Of a stretch of DNA of 5,723 bases, positions 1-5,723 are shown one piece after another. The notes below the pieces were generated by a model. It was not told where the DNA came from, ran no database searches, and saw nothing but the letters and a program-made list of their open reading frames with translations. The DNA is from Verrucomicrobiota bacterium (lineage in GTDB: Bacteria; Verrucomicrobiota; Verrucomicrobiia; Limisphaerales; JADLHS01). Every line of letters begins with the position of its first letter. Position 1 is the stretch's first letter. A program made the position numbers and the translations under genes. The DNA lies in assembly GCA_025360895.1 (NCBI GenBank), contig JANYBF010000533.1:1-5723 (forward strand), in the 5' to 3' direction.

Positions 1-2949
1 CAGCACGCCGAGGTAGGACAGGAGTTGTAATTCCAGCCCGTGATAGAGTTTCGTCGAGTCGAGCTTTCGCACCCGCGATTTGTAATCCATCACGACGGCA
101 AGCGCGGTATCGGCATCCCGCTTCCACAAGTCCACGCGATCAATCCGTCCGCGCAACACCAGCGCGCGTCCGTCGCTCAGATCAATCCGCCACGACGGCA
201 GCGCAGCTTGCTCGTCGTCGAACGCAATTTCACTCACTGCGGGGTCGAACTCATATTGCGGCAGCCACGCAACCAGCAAGGTGACGAGCCGGTGCAAGCG
301 CTCGATCAAAAACTCCCCCGTGAATCGTGCCGCGCCCCCGGCCTGAAACTTTCCGTTGCCAAAATTTGGCAGCAGCTCGCGGCCAATGTCGGCGGCTAGT
401 TGGCCGGCTTCAGTCGGCGTAAGATCGCGCCATTGCCGTCCCGATGCGATGACCCGCCGGTGAAACTCCTCCAACGCATCATGCTGGAAGCTGCCCTTGT
501 CGCGATCGTCGAACTGGAATTCCTTGCGCTCCTGCAATCGCAGTCCGCGCGCCGCAAAAAACTTGAACGGACACGCCGCAAAATCCTCCAGCCCGCTGAC
601 GGAGGACTTTAGTTCACGCCCGAAAATGTTTTCCATGACCGTGGCCGGAAGCGCGGCGGTGGCATTCGCGAGTTGAACCTGCCGCCATTTCTCCAACACC
701 GGGCCGAGCACCGCGAGTTTAGACCCCACGCCGTCATACTGCATTCGCAACGCGGGTGCTTCCAGTTCGCAGAGATGTTCACTTTCCCACCACGCGACCG
801 CACCTGGAAAGGTTTCCTTCGGCACGCCGGTGATCCGGTGGATGTGGTCAAAAAACGGCGAAGGATTGAGCGATTGCCCTTTGGCGTCCTGGGCGGCGCA
901 CGTCAGGATCAGACGTTCGCTGGAGCGCGTGCAAGCGATGTAGCCGAGGTAACGTTCGTGACCGAGCCGTTGGTACCGCGTGGGCCCGAGATAAACTCCT
1001 TGGTGTTCCAACCCGGTGCGCTCGGTGTCGGTCAGCAGCGTGGCGGGTGCGGGTGCGGCAGGGAAAACGCCCTCGTTCAAACCGAGTACAAACGCAATCT
1101 TCAGCTCGGGATTGCGCGACCGATCAACAGCCCCAATCAGCACCTGATCCAGTGCCGGCGGCACCACCCCAACCGTAAGATTGGCAAAGCCAGCTTCGAG
1201 GATGGGCAGCCAGTCGCGCAATGCCAGTGGCGCGTGCGCGAATGCCCGTTCCAGATTATCGAGCCAGTCGTACATCTGTTCGAGTACGGCGGAGTGAAGC
1301 GCCGGCTGATCGGCGGGAGGCTGACTCCAGTGGTCCAGGGTTTCTTCAACCTTCAGTTCGCGCCACAGTTCGCGCACCGCCGAAGCGACTTGCGCCCCAT
1401 CCGGCGCGAAGGAATTTTCCGCGAGGGCGGCGGCCAGGGTTGTAAACGGTGGGACGATTTGACTGCGCAGCGTTTCCAAGCGCGCGCCGCGATCATTTTC
1501 CTGAGCGATGCTCAAAGGTTCGCGCCAGACCTTGCCGGCCCAACCGCGCGCCAGCGCTTCATTTTCCAGTTCGTCAATTGCGTCTTCGCGTGGGGAGACC
1601 AAGCCGCTCTTGAGCGCACCGAACCAATCGTCGTGCCGCCAGCCGAACGCGACCGTGCGAAAGGCAAATCGCGTGAGTTCCGTCAGCGGGTGATGCGCCA
1701 CCGCCTCGCGCCGATCCATAAAGAACGGAATTTCATAGCGTCGAAATACGCGGGCCAGCGTGGCGTGATAAGGTTCCAACCGGCGCACAATCACCGCGCA
1801 ATCGCGAAACCGCCCGCCCGCGCGGATGTGTCGCCGGATTTCCCGCGCCGCCAGTACGGCTTCATTCTCAGGGTTGGAGCAGATGGCAAGGTGAACGTCT
1901 GCAGCCGGCGGTGAAACGTCTGCAGCCGGGGCTGGGTTCTTGGTTGGCTGTGACCAGTTTGCCTCCAGAGTCCGTAGCCCATCATTGTTGGAAAACCGGC
2001 CTTGATTCGATTGGTTGGACAATGTTTCGACGCTGACCCCGCAGTCCTCACAGTTCGCCAGTTGGGCGTGGCAACGCCGAAAGGTCTGCGCCACCACTGA
2101 CCACGGCGAGAGCCACGAAGGATCGGCCTGTGGTTCGCCTTCCAGACAAAATGCCAGCGTGGCCTGTTCGCAAAATGGCATTAGCGCGGTGAGCAAATCC
2201 AGCTCTTGGGCCGTCATCTCCGCAAAACCATCCAGCCAGAGGGTGAAAGTCGGAAGTCGGAGGTCAGATTTCTGACGGCTGCTCTCTGACTTCTGACCGC
2301 TGGCCGTTGCGCTGGCCCGCAGCGCCTCGGTGGCCACGTCGAGCAGATGATCGGCGTCCTGGAGTTCATGCGCTTGCAGCCAATCGCCGTACGCGCGGAG
2401 CAGAAGGGCGAGGTCGTGTAGTTTGGCGCGCAGCGGCATCGGATTGTCCGGTCGGGCTGCCAGTTCCGTCAGTCGCGAGGGCGAAAGCCGGTGGCGTTGA
2501 AATTCCCGAAGCAACAAACTTAGTTGCTGTGCAAAACCCGTGAGTCGGGCGGACGCGCGAAAGATTTGCAGTTCACTCTGCTTTTGCAGCAACAACGCGC
2601 GCAGCACCATGACACGGCCTTCCTCACTCAACGTGGCCGGTGGCGCGATGCGCAGGTGGTCGAGGACAAATTGCGCCAGGCGCTCGAACGAAAGGATATG
2701 CAACCGCGTGTAGCCAAAAAGTCGGTGGGGCGAGACGCCCGGCGAGCCATTGCCTTCCTTCGTCAGCGGCTCGCGCGGACGCTCGCCCCACCCGAGCAAT
2801 TGGCGTTCGAGTTGAAACGTTGCTTGCTTGGGCGCGAGGAGAATCAGCGGCGGACCTTCCGGGGCGGCGCGCAGGGCAGCGCGGATTTCCGCCAGACAGC
2901 GGAAGGTCTTGCCGCTGCCGGCGGGGCCGAGAAGAAAGCGTGCTTGCAC
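1..2949 (-). CDS. addB: AddB-like ATP-dependent helicase/deoxyribonuclease subunit B, C-terminus beyond left edge
   Basis: AddB is the nuclease and Chi-recognition partner of AddA; the complex resects double-strand DNA ends for RecA loading. I translated 983 uninterrupted codons to the left edge. Walker A GPAGSGKT lies at residues 8-15, followed by PLILLAPKQATFQLERQLL (about 34-52), the LWLDGF strand (237-242, Walker B-like position), IPFFMDRREAVAHHPL (407-422), VGVVPPALDQ (about 613-622), LGLNEGVFP (motif V-like, about 642-650) and ERYLGYIACTRSSERL (665-680, motif VI-like). The C-terminal nuclease shows LEDFAACPFKFF with Cys793, the expected first iron-sulfur ligand, His823, GRIDRVD with Asp937, VMDYKS with Asp955/Lys957, and Q975-x3-Y979. 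The other three cluster cysteines should lie in the missing C-terminus, about 150-200 residues in this family. The GTG start is the only start codon after an in-frame TAA at 2992-2994 and puts Walker A at the usual distance. No strong ribosome binding site is visible. addA may lie further downstream. Two in-frame DNA repeats occur at residues about 218-234 and 340-352. Confidence 0.95.
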   Translation of the reverse strand, partial: MQARFLLGPAGSGKTFRCLAEIRAALRAAPEGPPLILLAPKQATFQLERQLLGWGERPREPLTKEGNGSPGVSPHRLFGYTRLHILSFERLAQFVLDHLRIAPPATLSEEGRVMVLRALLLQKQSELQIFRASARLTGFAQQLSLLLREFQRHRLSPSRLTELAARPDNPMPLRAKLHDLALLLRAYGDWLQAHELQDADHLLDVATEALRASATASGQKSESSRQKSDLRLPTFTLWLDGFAEMTAQELDLLTALMPFCEQATLAFCLEGEPQADPSWLSPWSVVAQTFRRCHAQLANCEDCGVSVETLSNQSNQGRFSNNDGLRTLEANWSQPTKNPAPAADVSPPAADVHLAICSNPENEAVLAAREIRRHIRAGGRFRDCAVIVRRLEPYHATLARVFRRYEIPFFMDRREAVAHHPLTELTRFAFRTVAFGWRHDDWFGALKSGLVSPREDAIDELENEALARGWAGKVWREPLSIAQENDRGARLETLRSQIVPPFTTLAAALAENSFAPDGAQVASAVRELWRELKVEETLDHWSQPPADQPALHSAVLEQMYDWLDNLERAFAHAPLALRDWLPILEAGFANLTVGVVPPALDQVLIGAVDRSRNPELKIAFVLGLNEGVFPAAPAPATLLTDTERTGLEHQGVYLGPTRYQRLGHERYLGYIACTRSSERLILTCAAQDAKGQSLNPSPFFDHIHRITGVPKETFPGAVAWWESEHLCELEAPALRMQYDGVGSKLAVLGPVLEKWRQVQLANATAALPATVMENIFGRELKSSVSGLEDFAACPFKFFAARGLRLQERKEFQFDDRDKGSFQHDALEEFHRRVIASGRQWRDLTPTEAGQLAADIGRELLPNFGNGKFQAGGAARFTGEFLIERLHRLVTLLVAWLPQYEFDPAVSEIAFDDEQAALPSWRIDLSDGRALVLRGRIDRVDLWKRDADTALAVVMDYKSRVRKLDSTKLYHGLELQLLSYLGVL
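1891..1931. repeat. Two-copy 20/21-bp tandem duplication inside addB
   Basis: Two adjacent copies begin GTGAACGTCTGC (1891) and GTGAAACGTCTGC (1911). They share the identical 14-base core ACGTCTGCAGCCGG, and the second copy has one extra A. The core contains the palindrome CTGCAG. Read on the minus strand in the addB frame, the copies give PAADV twice (about residues 341-352), separated by SP, and the frame is kept. The duplication sits at the end of a low-complexity linker between conserved AddB segments, where insertions are tolerated. It may be the edge of a dispersed repeat element, but only one locus is visible here. Confidence 0.75.
2248..2298. repeat. Inverted array of degenerate 7-bp units inside addB
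   Basis: On the plus strand the stretch splits into 7-bp units: AGTCGGA twice, GGTCAGA, then TTTCTGA, CGGCTGC, TCTCTGA and CTTCTGA, with the following bases completing TCTGACC. The left units are close to the reverse complement of the right ones. GGTCAGA (2262-2268) pairs perfectly with TCTGACC (2292-2298), GTCAGA (2263-2268) pairs with TCTGAC (2271-2276), and a 14-bp imperfect stem can form between 2255-2268 and 2285-2298. In the addB frame it encodes a 7-residue-period peptide (GQKSESS then RQKSDLR) just before the LWLDGF strand. It resembles the short heptamer repeats dispersed in some bacterial genomes. That it is dispersed in this genome is inferred. Confidence 0.75.
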
Positions 2950-2988
2950 GGAGGAAAGTGTTCCCGCAAAGCAGGGAGGACGGAAAGA

Positions 2989-2994
2989 ATTTTA
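2989..2994 (-). promoter_or_regulatory. Possible -10 hexamer for addB
   Basis: The minus strand reads TAAAAT here, five of six matches to TATAAT, about 40 bases upstream of the addB GTG. A start of transcription near 2982 would leave a leader of about 33 nt. No good -35 hexamer lies 16-18 bases further upstream (GTGGGC at 17 bp spacing is poor), so this is only a weak candidate. Confidence 0.2.
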
Positions 2995-3067
2995 TCTTCG
3001 CAATCTTTCTCGCCCACCCACTTTTCTTGCGCGGCACTTCCAGTCACACCCAGTCCGAACAGCGGGA

Positions 3068-3096
3068 TTGACCGGCACCATCGAATCGGTTTCCAT
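3068..3096 (+). promoter_or_regulatory. Possible weak promoter for the esterase gene
   Basis: TTGACC at 3068-3073 matches the -35 consensus at five of six positions. It is followed at 17 bp by TTCCAT (3091-3096), which matches TATAAT at only three of six. If real, transcription would start close to the ATG at 3103, giving a leaderless message from that codon or a roughly 33-nt leader for the ATG at 3136. The absence of a Shine-Dalgarno before either ATG is compatible with this, but the -10 is poor. Confidence 0.15.
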
Positions 3097-3102
3097 GTTG
3101 TC

Positions 3103-3210
3103 ATGATTTCACCCGCACCACCCGTTCGCCGAATTATGCTTTCACCCGCGCTGAAAACAATTACCGCGCTCGAAATTGCCTTGATCATTGGTTGTGCAAC
3201 GGCGCTCGCG
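3103..3210 (+). other. Signal peptide coding segment of the esterase
   Basis: From the ATG at 3103 the segment has an n-region with Arg9-Arg10 and Lys18, a hydrophobic core from about Thr19 to Leu35 (interrupted by Glu24), and a likely signal peptidase I site after ALA (residue 36), before Gln37. Starting at the second ATG (Met12) gives a more typical Sec signal of 25 residues. IIGC at 28-31 also fits a loose lipobox, so a lipoprotein cannot be excluded. Confidence 0.7.
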
Positions 3211-4347
3211 CAATCGAACCTTGGGCCGGTCGCCGCGCAATCACAAATACGCGCCCAGCGGCCCCCACCCCCGACACGGCTGCCGGATGCGCCCGGCACG
3301 CCCAAGCTCACTCCAGTTGGAGTCAAGCCCGGTGAGGCCAACATCTGGCGCGGAGTGCCCGGAATGAATCCACCCGTTGACGCGGACGGGGATTTTCTCA
3401 TCGGTCCGGATTATATGCCGGCGCCGGAGTTGACCGTGAAGGAAGGTGTCCCGCAAGGGGAGGTGCAGCAGTTCGTCATGGATTCGAAGGACAGCAAGTT
3501 CTACAACCCCGGAATCGCCCGCGAAGTTTTCGGCACGGTGGATCCGAACAATCCCAAGACGTTGATCGTGGAAACGCACCCGATTGACTACAAACGCACG
3601 ATCACAGTTTACGTTCCGGCGCAATATGTGCCCGGCACGGCAGCGCCATTCATCGTCACACACGACGGGCCGGCGCTGGGCAAGCCGGACCTGAGTTTGC
3701 CGCACGTTCTCGACAATCTGATCGCCCAGCATCGCGTTCCGCCGATGATCGCCATCATGATCGCGCACGGTGGCGGAGACGCCCAAGGCCATGAGCGGGG
3801 TCGCGAATACGACACCATGTCCGGCAAGTTTGCGGAGTTCATCGAGGCGGAAGTCTTGCCGCTCGTGGAAAAGAATTACGGCGTAACGCTGACCAAAGAT
3901 CCGGAAGGACGCGCGACAATGGGCGGAAGCTCCGGCGGTTCCTGTGCGCTCATCATGGCTTGGTATCATCCGGAACTTTATCGACGTGTCATTACTTACT
4001 CGGGTACCTATGTGAATCAACAATGGCCGTTCAATCCCGAGACACCTGGCGGCGCGTGGGATTTTCACGCGAAACTGATTCCGCAAAGCGAGCGGAAACC
4101 CATTCGTCTCTGGATGGAAATTGGCGACCGGGATTTGCTGAATCCAAATGTCATGCGCGATGACATGCACGACTGGGTTGAGGCCAACAATCGCATGGCT
4201 GCCGCGCTCAAAGCGAAGGGCTACCATTACCAATACGTCTTCGCGGTCAACGCGGGCCACACCGACGGCAAAGTGCGGGCGCAAACGCTCCCACAGGCGC
4301 TGGAGTGGGTCTGGCAGGGCTATCCGATCAAGGGTGCCGCCAAATAA
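3103..4347 (+). CDS. Exported alpha/beta-hydrolase, esterase D / enterochelin esterase-like family
   Basis: This predicted serine ester hydrolase has 414 residues from the ATG at 3103, or 403 from the ATG at 3136, which I consider about equally likely. An N-terminal hydrophobic segment ending ALA-Q indicates export. A Pro-rich stretch (about 48-60) and a lead-in region precede the hydrolase fold. Fold landmarks are ITVYVPAQYVPG, then FIVTHDGPALG around the expected oxyanion-hole strand, MIAIMIAHGG, and the nucleophile elbow GGSSGG followed by HPELYRRVITYSG. Spacing to HPEL fits Ser276 as nucleophile (GxSxGG). Asp344 in IGDRDLLN and His386 in NAGH are the likely acid and base. The family (PF00756-type) includes feruloyl, acetyl-xylan and siderophore esterases and mycolyltransferases, so the substrate cannot be named. 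There are no iron-uptake or polysaccharide genes alongside to guide it. The frame is open back to 2524, but that part is antisense to addB and carries no recognisable protein, so it is not included. The gene is divergent from addB and convergent with the AsmA-like gene. Confidence 0.9.
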   Translation: MISPAPPVRRIMLSPALKTITALEIALIIGCATALAQSNLGPVAAQSQIRAQRPPPPTRLPDAPGTPKLTPVGVKPGEANIWRGVPGMNPPVDADGDFLIGPDYMPAPELTVKEGVPQGEVQQFVMDSKDSKFYNPGIAREVFGTVDPNNPKTLIVETHPIDYKRTITVYVPAQYVPGTAAPFIVTHDGPALGKPDLSLPHVLDNLIAQHRVPPMIAIMIAHGGGDAQGHERGREYDTMSGKFAEFIEAEVLPLVEKNYGVTLTKDPEGRATMGGSSGGSCALIMAWYHPELYRRVITYSGTYVNQQWPFNPETPGGAWDFHAKLIPQSERKPIRLWMEIGDRDLLNPNVMRDDMHDWVEANNRMAAALKAKGYHYQYVFAVNAGHTDGKVRAQTLPQALEWVWQGYPIKGAAK

Positions 4348-4427
4348 CTGTGGCTGAAATTCGGGCTCGGACTGAGTTGCTCGGGAACCGGCCAGATGGA
4401 TCGGGTGTGAGCCGGAACGGGCCGCCG
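4348..4427. other. Convergent intergenic gap without a clear terminator
   Basis: These 80 bases separate the esterase stop (TAA) from the stop of the minus-strand AsmA-like gene (TAG). The best inverted repeat is CCGGC (4388-4392) with GCCGG (4411-4415), a 5-bp stem with an 18-base loop and no T-run on either side. I see no intrinsic terminator and no open reading frame of note. Termination may be factor-dependent. Confidence 0.6.
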
Positions 4428-5723
4428 CTACTTCTTCGGCTTCTTTAACAGGTCAAGAAGGTTGGGCTTGGGCGCCGCGTTGGTGGCTGGGGCATTCGTT
4501 TGGGAACCGGCAGCGGGGGCGGTTTTTCCGCCGAGTAGGTCACCAACGGCATTGAGCAAGTTGCCGGTTTTATTCCCGGATGCGCCGCCGATTAGAGTCG
4601 AAATCCCGCCGCCCGCTTTCAAGGCCAGGGTCGCCAGTGCCAGTTTATCAATGTCCGCTTTGGGGCTGCCGAGCGTGCCTTTCATCTTCAGAAAATCAGG
4701 CAGGCTGACATACACCGCGTTCGTAGGTGTGCTGGCATCAACCAGTCCGGCTTTGGCGGCTTGCGCGCGACCCAGCGCGACCTGCACGGGTATTAGAATC
4801 GTCGAGTTGGTCAAAACGGGGGCGAGGTTAAGTTCGCCCGTGGCCTTGGCTTGAAAGGCGGTGCCGCGTAATTCGGTCTGTTGGAGTTGTACCCGACCGC
4901 TGCCCACGGTGGCGCGCGCTTGGATCAGATCAATGGGCGAGGCGGCCAGCGCATCGGTCCAACTGCTTTTAGCCCCGCTGCCGCCGGTCAGGCCGCCCAA
5001 TAAATTACCCAGTGTCGCCGTGGGATTTTTGATCAACTCGGGAATGCTGACGACGACGTCGATGACGGTCTTAAGCAACGGGCTGCGGACGTTGGCCACC
5101 GCCAGGTTCAGGTTGGTCGCGGCGAAATCAAACTGGCCGGCCAGATTTTTTTGCAGGCTCACGCCGGTGATGCCCGCGCCTTTGATCTGGGCATTGGCAG
5201 TCGTGGTGCCGGCCATTTGCCCTTGGCGATCCGGCATGAAACTGTTCACCAATGGCGCGAGCGGGATGGCAGTGGCCCCAAAGCCGACATCATACTTGTA
5301 GCCGGTCACGCCGAGGTCCAAATCCACCGTCGCACTGATGGGTGCGCCGTTGAGGGTGAGGGAAAACGGTTTGATCATGACATGGCCGCCATCAATCTTC
5401 GCCGTGGTCAGGAAATTCGTGATGGCGACTTCGCGGAGATAAAAGCGTTCGATATTCAGATCAAAGGTGAAATTCTGGAAGGGCAGGGTAATGGCCGGCG
5501 GTTCCTGGTCGGGTTTGGCCGGGGCGGGCGCGGTTTCCGGCGCGGGTTTCTTTGCCGTGGGCGAAGTGGCGGGCTTTGGCTTCCCGGCGAACAAATCGTA
5601 GTAGCGCGTCACGTCGAGTGACTCGGCGGCGAGCTTGAGGCTCCCGGTGATGGCGTTCGACTTTGAAGCATCCACATTACCGGTCAGGTTCAATTCATTC
5701 TTGGCGCGGTCGGTGGACGTGAG
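4428..5723 (-). CDS. AsmA-family protein, C-terminal 431 residues, N-terminus beyond right edge
   Basis: The frame enters from the right edge with no start needed (LTSTDRAKNELNLTG...) and ends in TAG at 4428. A TTG at 5693 lies mid-domain and is not taken as the start. After a beta-rich segment (about 1-46) comes a Pro/Ala/Lys-rich linker (about 47-78), then a long repetitive beta-strand region with AsmA-like character: FTFDLNIERFYLREVAI, VMIKPFSLTLNGAPIS, GTTTANAQIKGAGITG, LAGQFDFAATNLNLAVANV and ATGELNLAPVLTN. The tail is Gly-rich, then Ala/Asn/Thr/Pro-rich, and ends in basic residues (LLKKPKK). AsmA-like proteins such as TamB and YhdP are inner-membrane-anchored periplasmic proteins that form a lipid-transfer groove towards the outer membrane. 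The expected N-terminal membrane anchor is outside the window. The family call rests on sequence style and is fairly but not fully sure; the lipid role here is inferred. It is convergent with the esterase. Confidence 0.8.
   Translation of the reverse strand, partial: LTSTDRAKNELNLTGNVDASKSNAITGSLKLAAESLDVTRYYDLFAGKPKPATSPTAKKPAPETAPAPAKPDQEPPAITLPFQNFTFDLNIERFYLREVAITNFLTTAKIDGGHVMIKPFSLTLNGAPISATVDLDLGVTGYKYDVGFGATAIPLAPLVNSFMPDRQGQMAGTTTANAQIKGAGITGVSLQKNLAGQFDFAATNLNLAVANVRSPLLKTVIDVVVSIPELIKNPTATLGNLLGGLTGGSGAKSSWTDALAASPIDLIQARATVGSGRVQLQQTELRGTAFQAKATGELNLAPVLTNSTILIPVQVALGRAQAAKAGLVDASTPTNAVYVSLPDFLKMKGTLGSPKADIDKLALATLALKAGGGISTLIGGASGNKTGNLLNAVGDLLGGKTAPAAGSQTNAPATNAAPKPNLLDLLKKPKK

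Noticed and set aside
673..1914. Plus-strand open frame of 413 codons
   Set aside because: It lies wholly antisense to the verified addB frame. Its translation is Arg/Gln/Pro-rich with no domain character, a by-product of GC-rich codon use.
1891..2298. CRISPR array
   Set aside because: The repeats are 7 bp and 20/21 bp, directly adjacent with no unique spacers, and lie within a coding sequence.
2844..3401. Minus-strand open frame of 185 codons spanning the divergent gap
   Set aside because: It overlaps both the addB start (another frame) and the esterase signal region, and carries no recognisable domain.
3241..4284. Minus-strand open frame of 347 codons
   Set aside because: It is antisense to the esterase, whose catalytic motifs are clear. 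The translation is His/Arg-rich and unrecognisable.
4388..4415. Rho-independent terminator between the convergent genes
   Set aside because: The stem is only 5 bp with an 18-base loop, and no T-run follows on either strand.
4462..5621. Several plus-strand open frames opposite the AsmA-like gene
   Set aside because: Low-complexity shadow translations of the minus-strand gene; no motifs.
5691..5693. TTG as the start of the AsmA-like gene
   Set aside because: The frame is open to the right edge and already has AsmA-like beta-strand character (AKNELNLTGNVDA) across this codon, and no signal or membrane anchor follows it.

Overview
The window holds three protein-coding genes. Two run off its edges, and no RNA genes, CRISPR arrays or transposase genes were found. 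The DNA is GC-rich. The gene content (an AddB-type recombination nuclease, a secreted esterase with an Ala/Gln-type signal cleavage site, and a periplasmic AsmA-like protein with a Pro/Ala/Thr/Asn-rich tail) and the lack of clear Shine-Dalgarno sequences suggest a diderm, environmental bacterium. The Verrucomicrobiota (Pedosphaera/Limisphaerales type) are my best guess. This is inference from style and protein character, not from a marker gene.

Left half (1-2949, minus strand): one long reading frame of 983 codons with no stop. It starts at a GTG and runs off the left edge. It is the B subunit of the AddAB helicase-nuclease (double-strand break repair): Walker A at the N-terminus, degenerate UvrD-like motifs in the middle, and the first iron-sulfur cysteine plus the PD-(D/E)XK nuclease motifs near the left edge. 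Two short repeats sit inside this frame without breaking it: an inverted array of 7-bp units (2248-2298) and a 20/21-bp tandem duplication (1891-1931), the latter in a variable linker.

Middle (2950-4347): a divergent intergenic gap of about 150 bp holding only weak promoter-like hexamers, then a plus-strand gene for an exported alpha/beta-hydrolase of the esterase D / enterochelin-esterase-like family with a recognisable Ser-Asp-His triad. Its reading frame stays open far upstream across addB, but the signal peptide places the true start at 3103 or 3136.

Right part (4428-5723, minus strand): the C-terminal 431 residues of an AsmA-family protein, convergent with the esterase. The gap between the two stop codons is 80 bp and has no convincing terminator.

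The three genes do not form one pathway or operon: addB diverges from the esterase, and the esterase converges on the AsmA gene. I see no evidence of a new multi-gene system. The most unusual signals are the two in-frame repeats inside addB and the ambiguous, partly duplicated start region of the esterase.
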